The position numbers and the translations under genes are program-made. From Bugula neritina (lineage: Eukaryota; Bryozoa; Gymnolaemata; Cheilostomatida; Bugulidae), in contig OZ037772.1 of the NCBI GenBank assembly GCA_964035545.1, forward strand, positions 1,081,001 to 1,145,000: 64,000 bases of DNA, written 5' to 3'. The notes under the pieces are model-generated. The model searched no databases. It was given only the letters and a program-made list of their open reading frames with translations, and had not been told where the DNA came from. Of the stretch, positions 43,900 through 57,400 are shown piece after piece (positions within the stretch are counted from its first letter, which is position 1; every line of letters begins with the position of its first letter).

Positions 43900-46800
43900 A
43901 TACAGTATAATATGTTATACAGTATATTATGTTATACAGTATATTATGTTATACAGTATACTATGTTATACAGTATACTATGGTATATTATGTCATACAG
44001 TAAATTATGTTATACAGTATACTATGTTATACAGTATATTATGTTATACAGTATATTATGTTATACAGTATACTATGGTATATTATGTCATACAGTATAT
44101 TATGTTATACAGTATACTATGTTATACAGTATATTATGTTATACAGTATACTATGTTATACAGTATACTATGTTATACAGTATACTATGTTATACAGTAT
44201 ATTATGTTATACAGTATATTATGTTATACAGTATACTATGGTATATTATGTCATACAGTATATTATGTTATACAGTATACTATGTTATACAGTATACTAG
44301 GTTATACAGTATATTATGTTATACAGTATATTATGTTATACAGTATACTATGTTATACAGTATACTAGGTTATACAGTATATTATGTTATACAGTATATT
44401 ATGTTATACAGTATACTATGTTATACAGTATATTATGTTATACAGTATATTATGTTATACAGTATACTATGTTATACAGTATATTATGTTATACAGTATA
44501 TTATGTTATACAGTATGTTATGTTATACAGTATATTATGTTATACAGTATACTATGTTATACAGTATACTATGTTATACAGTATATTATGTTATACAGTA
44601 TACTATGTTATACAGTATACTATGTTATACAGTATATTATGTTATACAGTATATTATGTTATACAGTATGTTATGTTATACAGTATATTATGTTATACAG
44701 TATACTATGTTATACAGTATACTATGTTATACAGTATATTATGTTATACAGTATACTATGTTATACAGTATATTATGTTATACAGTATATTATGTTATAC
44801 AGTATATACTAAGTTATACAGTATACTATGTTATACAGTATATTATGTTATACAGTATACTATGTTATACAGTATTCTATGTTATACAGTATACTATGGT
44901 ATATTATGTCATACAGTATATTATGTTATACAGTATACTATGTTATACAGTATATTATGTTATACAGTATATTATGTTATACAGTATACTATGTTATACA
45001 TTATACTATGTTATACAGTATACTATGCTATACAGTATACTATGTTATACAATATATTATGTGATACAGTATATTATGTCATACAGTATATTATGTTATA
45101 CAGTATATTATGTTATACAGTATACTATGTTATACAGTATACTATGGTATATTATGCCATACAGTATATTATGGTATACAGTATATTATGTTATACAGTA
45201 TATTATGTTACACAGTATACTATGCTATACAGTATATTATGTTATACAGTATACTATGTTATACAGTATATTATGTTATACAGTATACTATGTTATACAG
45301 TATATTATGTTATACAGTATACTATGGTATACAATATATTATGTTATACAGTATATTATGTTATACAGTATATTATGTGATACAGTATATTATGTTATAC
45401 AGTATACTATGTCATACAGTATACTATGTTATACAGTATATTATGTCATACAGTATATTATGTTATACGGTATATTATGTTATACAGTATACTATGTTAT
45501 ACAGTATACTATGTTATACAGTATATTATGTCATACAGTATATTATGTTATACAGTATACTATGTTATACAGTATACTATGTTATACAGTACACTATGTT
45601 ATACAGTATACTATGTTATACAGTATATTATGTTCTACAGTATATTATGTTATACAGTATACTATGTTATACAGTATACTATGTTATACAGTATATTATG
45701 TTATACAGTATATTATGTTATACAGTATACTATGCTATACAGTATACTATGTTATACAGTATACTATGTTATACAGTATATTATGTTATACAGTATATTA
45801 TGTTATACAGTATACTATGTTATACAGTATATTATGTTGTACAGTATATTATGTTATACAGTATATACTAAGTTATACAGTATACTATGTTATACAGTAT
45901 ATTATGTTATACAGTATACTATGTTATACAGTATACTATGTTATACAGTATACTATGGTATATTATGTCATACAGTATATTGTGTTATACAGTATACTAT
46001 GTTATACAGTATATTATGTTATACAGTATATTATGTTATACAGTATACTATGTTATACATTATACTATGTTATACAGTATACTATGCTATACAGTATACT
46101 ATGTTATACAATATATTATGTGATACAGTATATTATGTCATACAGTATACTATGTTATACAGTATACTATGTTATACAGTATACTATGTTATACAGTATA
46201 CTATGGTATATTATGCCATACAGTATATTATGTTATACAGTATATTATGTTATACAGTATATTATGTTATACAGTATACTATGCTATACAGTATATTATG
46301 TTATACAGTATACTATGTTATACAGTATACTATGTTATACAGTATATTATGTTATACAGTATACTATGTTATACAGTATATTATGTTATACAGTATACTA
46401 TGGTATATTATGTCATACAGTATATTATGTTATACAGTATACTATGTTATACAATATATTATGTTATACAGTATATTATGTTATACAGTATATTATGTGA
46501 TACAGTATATTATGTTATACAGTATACTATGTCACACAGTATACTATGTTATACAGTATATTATGTCATACAGTATATTATGTTATACAGTATACTATGT
46601 TATACAATATATTATGTTATACAGTATATTATGTTATACAGTATACTATGTTATACAGTATACTATGTTATACAGTATATTATGTTATACAGTATATTAT
46701 GTTATACAGTATACTATGCTATACAGTATATTATGTTATACAGTATGCTATGTTATACAATATATTATGTCATACAGTATATTATGTTATACAGTATATT

Positions 46801-48290
46801 ATGTTATACAGTATACTATGTTATACAGTATACTATGTTATACAGTATACTATGTTATACAGTATACTATGTTATACAGTATATTATGCTATACAGTATA
46901 TTATGCTATACAGTATATTATGTTATACAGTATATTATGTTATACAGTATACTATGTTATACAGTATATTATGTTATACAGTATATTATGCTATACAGTA
47001 TACTATGTTATACAGTATATTATGTTATACAGTATACTATGTTATACAGTATACTATGTTATACAGTATACTATGTTATACAGTATATTATGTTATACAG
47101 TATACTATGTTATACAGTATACTATGTTATACAGTATACTATGTTATACAGTATATTATGTTATACAGTATATTATGTTATACAGTATACTATGCTATAC
47201 AGTATATTATGTTATACAGTATGCTATGTTATACAATATATTATGTCATACAGTATATTATGTTATACAGTATATTATGTTATACAGTATACTATGTTAT
47301 ACAGTATATTATGTTATACAGTATACTATGGTATATTATGTCATACAGTATATTATGTTATACAGTATACTATGTTATACAATATATTATGTTATACAGT
47401 ATATTATGTTATACAGTATACTATGCTATACAGTATATTATGTTATACAGTATGCTATGTTATACAATATATTATGTCATACAGTATATTATGTTATACA
47501 GTATATTATGTTATACAGTATACTATGTTATACAGTATATTATGTTATACAGTATACTATGGTATTATATGTCGTACAGTATATTATGTTATACAGTATA
47601 CTATGTTATACAATATATTATGTTATACAGTATATTATGTTATACAGTATACTATGCTATACAGTATATTATGCTATACAGTATATTATGTTATACAGTA
47701 TATTATGTTATACAGTATACTATGTTATACAGTATATTATGTTATACAGTATACTATGGTATATTATGTTATACAGTATACTATGGTATATTATGTCATA
47801 CAGTATATTATGTTATACAGTATACTATGTTATACAATATATTATGTTATACAGTATATTATGTTATACAGTATACTATGCTATACAGTATATTATGTTA
47901 TACAGTATGCTATGTTATACAATTTATTATGTCATACAGTATATTATGTTATACAGTATACTATGTTATACAGTATATTATGTTATACAGTATATTATGT
48001 TATACAGAATACTATGTTATACAGTATATTATGTTATACAGTATATTATGTTATACAGTATACTATGTTATACAGTATACTATGGTATATTATGCCATAC
48101 AGTATATTATGTTATATGGTATATTATGTTATACAGTATACTATGCTATACAGTATATTATGTTATACAGTATACTATGTTATACAGTATACTATGTTAT
48201 ACAGTATATTATGTTATACAGTATACTATGTTATACAGTATACTATGTTAAACAGTATACTATGTTATACAGTGTATAATGCTATACATA
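43900..48290. repeat. 17-bp satellite array, about 4.4 kb, with higher-order structure
   Basis: Unit TATACAGTATACTATGT (T/C at TAYTA), about 255 copies. The core TATACAGTATA is near-palindromic. Most variants are single substitutions; a shortened variant (CTATGGTATATTATGTCATA) recurs. Rare markers recur about 1.06 kb apart: the TATACTAAGTTATACAG variant at about 44806 and 45865, and a whole stretch at 44828-45064 repeated at 45887-46123. Seventeen is not divisible by three, so all three plus frames are open for up to 941 codons with a 17-residue period; these are not genes. Confidence 0.97.
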
Positions 48291-48406
48291 GACTGGAGTA
48301 TGATTTAATAGTCCAATTAGATACAAGTGTCAACTGCGTGTTCGTGTAAAGTACAGCCAATCATAATCCTGTGCCAACTTCAGTGTTTCACAGTTAGCCT
48401 AGGGCC

Positions 48407-48739
48407 ACACGGTGCGTATTTTCGCATGCGAAAATTGAAATTACAAGTAGCAAAGGTGTCCACTGTGCGCGTTGAGAAAACATTCGCACTTGTCGCTCTG
48501 CATTTTCAACGCAAGTGCGAATCGTCTCTGTCGTCGTCACCTAATTGGCTAGTAGTTAATCAGCGAGCCCAATTTCTTTATTTAGTGCTATATTCTAGTA
48601 AATTGCGTTTTATTGAAAGCGAGTGCGATTTAAAAATGAAAGCTTTATTTATCACGCATCACTGACGCTACAGTGGACACCTTTGCTACTTGTGATTTTA
48701 TTTTTTGCGTGCGAAAATACGCACAGTGTGGCTCTAGGC
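48407..48739. mobile_element. PIF/Harbinger-like MITE with TTA target duplication
   Basis: Terminal inverted repeats of about 75 bp: left GCCTAGGGCCACACGGTGCG, right arm the reverse complement of GCCTAGAGCCACACTGTGCG, both continuing to GTAGCAAAGGTGTCCACTGT. Flanked by TTA at 48404-48406 and 48740-48742, the three-base target duplication typical of Harbinger elements. Internal 180 bp has no ORF of note and contains a second smaller inverted repeat around CGCACTTG/CAAGTGCG. Confidence 0.88.
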
Positions 48740-48742
48740 TTA

Positions 48743-49214
48743 GTGAACTGCGGAAAACCAACTCATTCACCACCATGTCAGTCAAAAAATATATAAAGTA
48801 TATTATGTAGCAACAGCTGGGCTGTGGTGAAACTCTACCAGTCTAAATTCCTACACACAGACATGCATATTTAATGAATTTAATCAATTCAAAACATGAA
48901 CCTAAAACTCATGAATTTAGAATATGAAACAAAATAATGTGTCTTATAAAAATAGCACAGCTTCTTAGAAGCAAGTGTTTTACACTTGAACATGCAGAAT
49001 TTGTACAGCTTATAATGGTGACATTGTTGAATTGATACACACCTCTGATTGGATGAGTTTTACATAATAAAACAATTGTTCATCACCTTTATTATTAGTC
49101 TAAGGTTGACAATAATTTACACTGTTAGTTATTGGTTGTAAACTGATTATATATTTGCGTAGGGGAACAATTGACTCTTTTCTACAACAGGAAAAGGAAT
49201 TGATAAGACGCTTA
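48743..49214. other. Intergenic; no gene seen
   Basis: AT-rich, without recognisable coding or repeat content. Confidence 0.45.
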
Positions 49215-49853
49215 CCAATAATATTACATAGTTTATTTTATCAATTCACTTATCCTTAATTCAATTGATTAAAAATTATTTGCATGTAGGCTATTTCATA
49301 AATTGTTCCTATAAGACTAATTTGAGTGTACCTATACAATACTAGGTTTATATGACTGTGGTATATTGCTGAGTACACATTAAATCATAGACAGTGTAAA
49401 TAATAGTAACTGTAGACTTTGCTCTTGGTAAGTTGATTGGAAGAATTTACAGTCCAGTTCTTCGTGATGGAAAATTTCTATCTGCAGAAGAGCTCTAGTT
49501 GAAAAACTGTTATATAAAGTTTATTACTTCAAATACTATACAAATATTATTAGTAGCTTGACATTTGTTATCATTAAGGAGTGTTTAATATAAATATAAT
49601 ACTTGAGATAAACATTCTCATGTGATATACTGCAACCTAAAGTTATATCATATGACTTGACTATCTCTACTAGAGTTAGGGTGGGTCACCTGACAGCCCA
49701 CACATATCCATACACTACAACACATACTGTAGGAACACTGGCACAGCTGAGGCTAGGCTGGCTAATAAGTATATGGAGTAGTTGACCCAGCAGTTAGATA
49801 CTTTGTTATAGAAACTCTAACTTTCTAGTAGTAGAAATAAAAGCAAGAGTGTC

Positions 49854-50245
49854 CAACCTTTTCAGAGCGAGGGCCACTGCATGAAAGCAATTAATACTTC
49901 ATGATGAAGGCCATATTGGACACGTTAGCTTGCTCTGATGGCCACAGCATCAGTATTTTTAAATTTACTTTATTCCAAATTCCTATAAATCACTACACAA
50001 TAAAATTCCAATAGTTACTGTTTTATAGCATGTGTATAAGTAAGACATTAGAAAGATAGCTTCTCACTCTAATCCATGTATACATGTGAAATATTGTTTT
50101 AGTTTTTTGCCTTTGAGGGCCACATATAAATGTAGGCTGGGGGCCACTTAAATGTAGGCTGGGAGCCACATAAATGTGGGCTGGGGGCCACATAAATGTA
50201 GGCTGGGGGCCACATCCGGCCTGGGCCGCCTGTTGAAAAGCCCTG
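49854..50245. mobile_element. hAT-like short element inserted in unit 1, with internal 22-bp repeats
   Basis: Absent from unit 3, where the flanks are continuous. Left end CAAGAGTGTCCAACCTTTTC, right end reading CAGGGCTTTTCAACAGGCGG on the opposite strand: CAG-type inverted ends as in hAT elements. Interior includes four or five copies of GGGCCACATAAATGTAGGCT. Confidence 0.65.
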
Positions 50246-50886
50246 CTTTAAATAGTTGGTATATTAGTATGCCAGTGACCTAAAATTTAATGATCACTCT
50301 AGTGTTATTTTACACTTAACGCAATTCAAATATTGTACATAATAATATACTATACTCCATTAGCATAGTGTAGTAGTTGTCACCACCTGCAAGATGGTCA
50401 CATGACCACTGCTACTTCTCAGACAGTTCACTAAATGACAGAATGAGAAGAATGATGGCTGATCAGATGTATAATAACATAGTTTATCAGTTCACTTGAA
50501 GTCTTAAATTATTTTTGTTGAAAGTTAGTTGCTTGCATTTTAAAACTTGTTAATAAAACTATTATAACTATACAATACTAGGTTTATATGTGACTGCAAT
50601 GGAATATTTACAATGAAATTTACAGTCCAGTTCTTCGTGATGGAAATTTTTTATCTGCAGAAGAGCTCTAACTGAAAAACTGTTATCTAAAGTTTGTTAC
50701 TTCAAGTACTATACAAATATTATTAGCAGCTTGACATTTGTTATCATTAAGGGGTGTTTAACATAAATATAATACTTGAGATAAACATTCTCATGTGATA
50801 TAATGTAACCTGAAGTTATATCATATGACTTGACTATCTCTACTAGAGTTAGGGTGGGTCACCTGACAGCCCACACATATCTACAC

Positions 50887-51922
50887 TGGTGTCAGGTGAT
50901 AATGGTACAATTGGCAAAATAGGTAAAACTATATAGCACATTTTCAATATTAAGGTTTGAGGCAGGTTAAGTAGTTAAAAAGGAGTTAAGGTTTGAGAAT
51001 GAGGTTCTTAGTTTGGGGTTTGGGTTTTGAGTTTGTGGTTTACCCTCCTAATTACGCTTAACGTATTGTACGCCATAACAGCAAATTTCAGCCATTCCTG
51101 GTATAAGTTGCAGCGTTAATCAAGCACTGCTTGGCTCAAAAAATCACACCAGGCAGAGTTGATATGGTACTATAAAATTTAAAAAGTCCTTTCCGCTGGT
51201 TTGTTTTAATCGCTTATTGTTGATTTAATTTAATAAATTCAAAAGTTTCAAAGGATTAAAATATCTTTTTCCCCTTGCTTGAATTAAGTTCAGCTTAAAA
51301 ATGTAGATTTCACTAATTACTAAAGTATGCAAACCAACAATGCAAAAATTAATTGGACAGCTTAAATATTTTTATTATTCAAATTAGTTTGCACAATTAT
51401 ATATTTAATGGACACATATATTTAAAGGAGAGGTTTCTTTTTTTAAATGCTTTTATCTAGTCAAGAACATTATTATCACATTTTTTGAAAATAATGTTGC
51501 AATAGTTTGTGAATAATATTCAAAGGAGTACAAGTAACCGCAGACAAGAATTAGCCTTATTATGATTGGTCATAGCTCAACGTCATGCGTTGTACTTTTC
51601 TCAGTGTGTGACGCATGTCGACCAAACGTAACAGCAGGGCAATTTTATTTTTACCGTACGGTAGGGTGAATAAGGGGTTAGAGTTGAGGGTTTGAGTTTG
51701 GAGTTTAAGAAAACTTATAAACACCAGTAAGCCATTTTTTCCTGCTAGGCTTTTTCCATTTGTGCCCTTGATACCAGAACCATTATTACCTGCGTGCCAT
51801 TCTACCTGCGTGCCATTTTATTTGTGCCATTTTATACCTGTGCCATTTTACCTGTGCCATTATTACTTGTGCCGTTATTACCTGTGCCATTTTCCCTCTG
51901 CCATTATTACCTAAAATCAACT
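50887..51922. mobile_element. About 1.03-kb element inserted in unit 2
   Basis: Unit 2 breaks at CCCACACATATCTACACT and resumes at ACTACACTACATC, so CTACACT is a candidate target duplication. Ends are imperfect inverted repeats: TCAGGTGATAATGGTACAAT on the left, TTAGGTAATAATGGCAGAGG read in from the right on the other strand. No ORF of note. The right end contains a GTGCCATT(AT)TTACCT tandem repeat (51780-51915). Confidence 0.7.
51780..51915. repeat. 15-18 bp tandem repeat, about nine copies
   Basis: Units of TACCTGTGCCATTTT/TTACCTGTGCCATTAT at the right end of the 1.03-kb insertion. The same word (GTGTCATTTTTACCTAAAAT) appears near 5100, suggesting related element ends there. Confidence 0.88.
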
Positions 51923-52335
51923 ACACTACATCACATGCTGTAGGAACACTATGGCACTCTAATTGAAAAATTGTTATCTATAAAGTTTGTTACTTCAAGT
52001 ACTATACAAATATTATTAGTAACTTGACATTTCTTATCCCTAAGGAGTGTTTAATATAAATATAATACTTGAGATAAACATTCTCATGTGATATAATGTA
52101 GCCTGAAGTTATATCACATGACTTGGCTATCTTTACTAGAGTTAGGGTGGGTCACCTGACAGCCCACACATACAACTACACTACATTACATACTGTAGGA
52201 ACACTGGCACAGCTGAGGCTAGGCTGACTAATAAGTACGGAATAGTTGACCCAGCAGTTAGACACTTTGTTATAGAGACTCTAACTTTCTAGTATTAGAA
52301 TATAAATAATTCTCTAAAGATTTGGTATATCAGAA

Positions 52336-52860
52336 AGCCAGTCACTCAACACCAATTAACTTGGTTGTCTCAATCAGAGCTGGTCTCTGTGTAGTTCAGT
52401 TTGTTTTAAAGGTTCTCTGAAGCTTCCCCAGTCATTATATGAGCTGCCTTTAGACATATACAATAGTTTTAATACAATACAAAGACAATTATTGTTAACA
52501 CATGTCAAGTAATAGAACAGGAATAAGGCCTCTCTGGTAGTTATTTGAATATCTACAAGAAGTATAACTAAATATACAATAATAACTACATATTTAGAAA
52601 CATGCAGAATATTATACTTGAAGAAATCCCTTGTAACAAGCTATTGTCACATAACTGGAAAATAGAGAAACTATATTTCACAATTCAGAACACAATCTGC
52701 AATCAGCATTCAGTGCTGAAATTAAGCAAAAGCGATGACAGTTGTTATATGAATATAATAATATCATGATGTAAATAATGATAATGATATTATATTCATA
52801 ATATACCAAATGTCATTGCAGTTCCCTAAGCCAAGCGTAACTGGTTATTGTATGTCACGT
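52336..52860. other. Intergenic; AT-rich hairpin at 52752-52803
   Basis: GAATATAATAATATCAT at about 52752 pairs with ATGATATTATATTC at about 52786-52800. No coding sequence. Confidence 0.5.
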
Positions 52861-52961
52861 GACTCAACAGATACACGCCCCTTCCGTTGTAACATTATAA
52901 CGTCATTGAACACAGTCATTCACACGTTGACTGAAGAGGGCTACACGCTGATAACTCGGAG
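52861..52961 (+). promoter_or_regulatory. Probable first non-coding exon and promoter of the TRIM-like gene
   Basis: A relatively GC-rich patch in AT-rich surroundings, containing CGTCATTG and CACGCCCCTTCCG, ending at CTCGGAG/GTTAGT (donor at 52962). It would splice to the acceptor TTTTACAG before 54425, which opens the coding exon. No TATA box is obvious. Inference from composition and splice motifs. Confidence 0.35.
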
Positions 52962-54424
52962 GTTAGTATAACATTTATAGACTTAGTTTATCAATAGTCG
53001 GCAATCAGTATAAGTATTACATTTACTACATTACTATAACTATTAGAATTAGATTCAGTGTTGCAATCAGTTTTAATACCACGCTCGCTACCATCATCAT
53101 TAAATTTATTTAAAATGATTATCTTAACAAGTTATACTTATACTTATAGTAGGTTTATTAATATTATTATTTATAACCAGTGAGTCCACTTATCTTTACT
53201 TTGTGAATTTATGATTGTAACACTGAATAGCATTATCATCATTATAATTATAATAATAATTATAATTATAATTGCAAGTTTTTAAATTAATGTTACACTT
53301 ACTCGATTTGAATATCAGAATATCTTACCACTGGCAATAGTCAGTTATTAATGACAGTGCATAGTGATCACTGCATGTGAGACATTGTCATACCCTGCAC
53401 ATTCCAATGCACTGCCCTTCTGTATTCATTGTGAATAGCATATTTAGTTGGCTTATATTATTTTACTCAGCTTTGATTATACAACTAACATGTACTGCAC
53501 TGCTCTAATTTATGTAACAACACTAGTTGCTGCTATCTTTACCTCTAAATTTATATCATTTAAAAAACTAACATAGTTACATGATAGGTATTAAAATTAA
53601 AGTTACATAATTGGAATTGACTATTCTATAGATTACTGAGAATATAAGGTTAGCCGCATTTATATGATGTTGTAGACATAAAAAATGAGGTTAGTGTTAA
53701 CAAATCATTTGCTAGGTAAGAGTGTAGAATAAATAATTGGCTAGAGATGAGTGTAGAAGCTGCCAACTCATGAAACAACTACACCTGACCTAACAGAAGC
53801 ACAAACATGTTAAATTAGTTTGTTTCACACCACCATAGTTTCTATTAGATGATTAGAATAGCAAACTAGCAATTGATGGCATGTTTCCTGACAGATGGAA
53901 GGGTGACTCTAAGTAACATATTAAATCATGCATCACTAACACTGCAGAAATGTTAAAATGAGTTTTGTCATGTAGATTATCAAGGAAACAAAGAATTTCC
54001 AACACCCAGCACAAAATATTTCATAGAACTATGTTTTCTCACACTGCTATGTTCCCCCTGTTTAGTTTCTCACTCATGCTATACACTCCTTGCTATGTAA
54101 TAGTTCATAGTACACCCTGGGAAGGAACAAAGTCTATCGTATGCTCAAGTGTAGACTCTGTCCCAGTAGTGTGTCAAAATACTCAGTTAGAAACACATTA
54201 TTATTGGGAGTTCATGAAGTCTCCAGCTTACATAAGCAGCTGAGCCCAATTCTGCTGTTTGTTCATGAAATTAATACATAACTCACTGGTATTCATGTTT
54301 CACTTCTACTCTACATATTGATGGTCTGGTTATGACTTAGAACTTAATAGGCCAGTCTTTGGTTGGGAAACCTTCACAGATGTAGTGTAAAATATTATGC
54401 TAAGAGTATGTGTATCTTTTACAG
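52962..54424. other. Probable first intron of the TRIM-like gene
   Basis: No coding evidence; an ORF at 53965-54243 has no recognised domain. Contains an AT palindromic patch near 53240-53275 (ATTATAATTATAATAATAAT). Confidence 0.4.
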
Positions 54425-54447
54425 GATTTCCTTATTATATAACCAAG

Positions 54448-57400
54448 ATGGCAGAATCCAGAGTTGTGAAAAAGAGACTAAACAATTCGTATCGCTGTGG
54501 GTACTGCTCGCAGTACTTCAACAAACTTGAAGATCCCAGAACTCTGCCCTGTCTGCATGTGTACTGCATGAGATGTTTGAAGACTGACATAGGTGGTAGG
54601 AAGGATCATATTAGATGTGCTTATTGTAGGTGAGTTACAGTACATAACACAATATATCATGTCGTAGGCTTGCATATGATTTTCTCACTATCATCTAGGA
54701 GTTGTCTGATCTGTGTTTATGAAAAGCAAACAATACTGTATATTCTATGTGAACTCTGGTTACTTACTTGTGGAGTGTGTGGATATCTTCTCATTAGGTA
54801 GAGAAACTAACTGTTATGTAGATTGCACCATCAGCTGTCCTCTCTTGTTGAATTGTGGTGCTGTTGGATGTCATGGGATTGGGGTTGTCTCCTCATTATA
54901 TTATTTTGTTCTCATACAGTACAAGACTTGTTAGACCAACCTTTTTCATATCATCCCCACTTTCATAAATGTTTACTATTAATTATCCCCCCTTTAAAAA
55001 ACGATAATATAGATTACTATGCAATATTATTCCTATTACATTTGAATATAATATAGTTATTTCTGATAATTATATTATGCATGTATAAAACACAGAGCAG
55101 TTCAATTATTAATATTATGGCTGCAGCTGATGACATTGTGTCAGCTTGCTTTCAAACCTCCCACCCCAACCCTTAAACCCCAACCCCAATATTGTAATTA
55201 AAAACACATTCATGTAGAAGTAGACTGAGATGGCAGAATTACTGAGATGGCAGAATTAGTTAAATAGATAAGCTAAGATGAAGGCTTATAGATATACATG
55301 TACATGTAACTTGCAAGAGCTCAAAAGTCTTTAAGAAACTGCTTGAAATTTTTAAAATCGAAATCCAGGCTCCCCCTAAAAAGCCCAAAATTCCCTCTTA
55401 TAGGGGGATTCTCCCAAGTTGGGAACTACTGTGTTGAATTGACTTGTGTTTACTATCTTCTTTCCTGCAATTAGAAATATGTATGATGTTGTCATGACAA
55501 CAGAGTTGCTGTGGCACAAAGTATAGTTTACTAGTATGTAGTGATTGTGTAGTGAGAGTGGAGTGTCTGGTTATTGTCCATGGTTATGTGTAATCTGTAA
55601 GGAATAGAATTATATTATTTTAATATAATGTTGAGAGAGGTACTTTTATAATGGCAGTTTGCTAAATAGCTTTAGTTCTATTGCGATAGACTCATAGCTC
55701 TGGAGTCTAGCAGCTGCTACTATTACCACTAGCTGTTCAAAATTCGACCAACATCCAGGCTGCCAAAGTGTAATAGCCATTGACAAGGCCAAGCAGTCAC
55801 TGGGAAATTATTTGACTAAAGAGCAGGTGTTATGACAATTAGACAGGAATCAGTGATTCTGTGACCTATTTAGTTAAATCCAATGCTGACCTTTTGATTG
55901 ATTATTAGATAGCCATCACAATTTTATTTGGTACAATATAATATTATGGGGTGTCAATCAGTGTCTAATATAATCTGTGAATTGAGTGTCTACTTTAGTT
56001 GGTACTTCTTCTACCATCAGTCAGTTGTATTGAGTGTTACTCTGTATTGAGTCATTAATAGTGTTGAGGATTTGGGCCTATATTATGCCACCCCCCCTCT
56101 CTGACTTAGACTGAGACCCAACCTGCTGCACATACATAGTAGTACTACACTGAAGATAGTTAACATGTGTATGTGTCATCCTACTAGTAATGGATTACTA
56201 ACTACAACTTATCCTACGACTCCCTCTTTTTATGCTAGCTGCACGAGATAGGCAACTCACGCGTGACACGCACTCACAGTGCACTAGCTCTTGACACATT
56301 GCCAAGGATGATGAAATGACAGTTTCGCGTCACTCCTAGCAGTTAGAGTGGCAGGGAATAGTTGTAGTATGTTGTAGTATTGGCTCTTCAGAATTCACTC
56401 CTCAGTAATTAGTTGCATTGCACAAACTTGCAACAAAAGTGAATAAATATTGACAATATGGCCTCCACTCAGTAGTTAACTAGTAATTTGTCTTGTCATT
56501 TTACAATACAAGTTACAGTTGAGTCTATTTGTTGAGTAGCAGTTCTTTGTCATGAGTGACTATTTTACAGCATATTAGGTACATAATATAGTCAAGTGTG
56601 TTTGTGTGATAGCCTGTGGTCTATATAATGAATGTGTGTTGATGAGTGATGAGTATTTATTTGAGTATTTGTCAAGGACACAGCTGTGTGTGTGGATGGA
56701 GTATTTCATTACTTGAGATATACTAAACACAGGTAACACAGGTAACATACTGATTGCTATATATTGTAGGAAAGATCACTATGACATCACGGATCCCACA
56801 ACACTACCAGTAGCTCAGCATGGAGACCCCTTAGAATACAAGTCTCCACCCAAACCGGCACCCATTCCCTGCGATGTGTGTAAAGGTGGAACACAAGCTG
56901 CTGTGTTCTGTGTCGACAGTCAAAAAAAGTTGTGTCAGCAGCATCAAGAAGTGAGTCTTTCTTATATCATTTCTCAAGATTAGTTACTAAACCTGTTCTG
57001 GTTTGTGTGTAGAATATTATTGAAAAGAAATGTTGAGTCTGTGTGACTTTTTATACTAAACACACAGTTTCACAGTGCAGTGAGTCAACTATGACAGACT
57101 TGTTGGTGAAAATACAACCAACTAAACTGTTGACCTTTATTATACAGAATCACAGAGAGCTGATGGGAGATAGACATCAATTTATTGACATTGAGGTCTA
57201 CAGAGCTTCTCCCCAAAGATATACTATAACTGAATGTGAACATCATAAAGAGGAACAGCTGACAGAAGTGTGTTCCAAGTGTCACCAGATATTCTGTATG
57301 AGATGTGATATGAGGACTGGCTGTAAGGATAAGACAGGTATTTACTTGCTGTTTCTATTTCTGTAGAAAGAAACTGAGAAATGTTACAAGAACCTGTTAT

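Larger units (their letters stand above)
49215..52335. repeat. Tandem array of a 0.7-0.9 kb unit, three copies, two carrying insertions
   Basis: Unit 1 spans about 49215-50280, unit 2 about 50470-51955 and unit 3 about 51955-52335 (5' truncated). Shared markers in order: ACATAGTTTAT...TTCACTT, CAATACTAGGTTTATATG, CAGTCCAGTTCTTCGTGATG, ATCTGCAGAAGAGCTCTA, CTTGAGATAAACATTCTCAT, GTTAGGGTGGGTCACCTGAC, CTGTAGGAACACTGGCACAG, GACCCAGCAGTTAGA, and TTGGTATAT near the end. No ORF is conserved between copies. Unit 1 is interrupted by 49854-50245 and unit 2 by about 50887-51922. Confidence 0.88.

Noticed and set aside
43912-48349. Several ORFs of 250-941 codons with a Tyr/Ile/Cys-rich 17-residue repeat
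   Set aside because: They arise from the 17-bp satellite being stop-free in all three plus frames; overlapping frames of equal quality and no start, splice or domain evidence.
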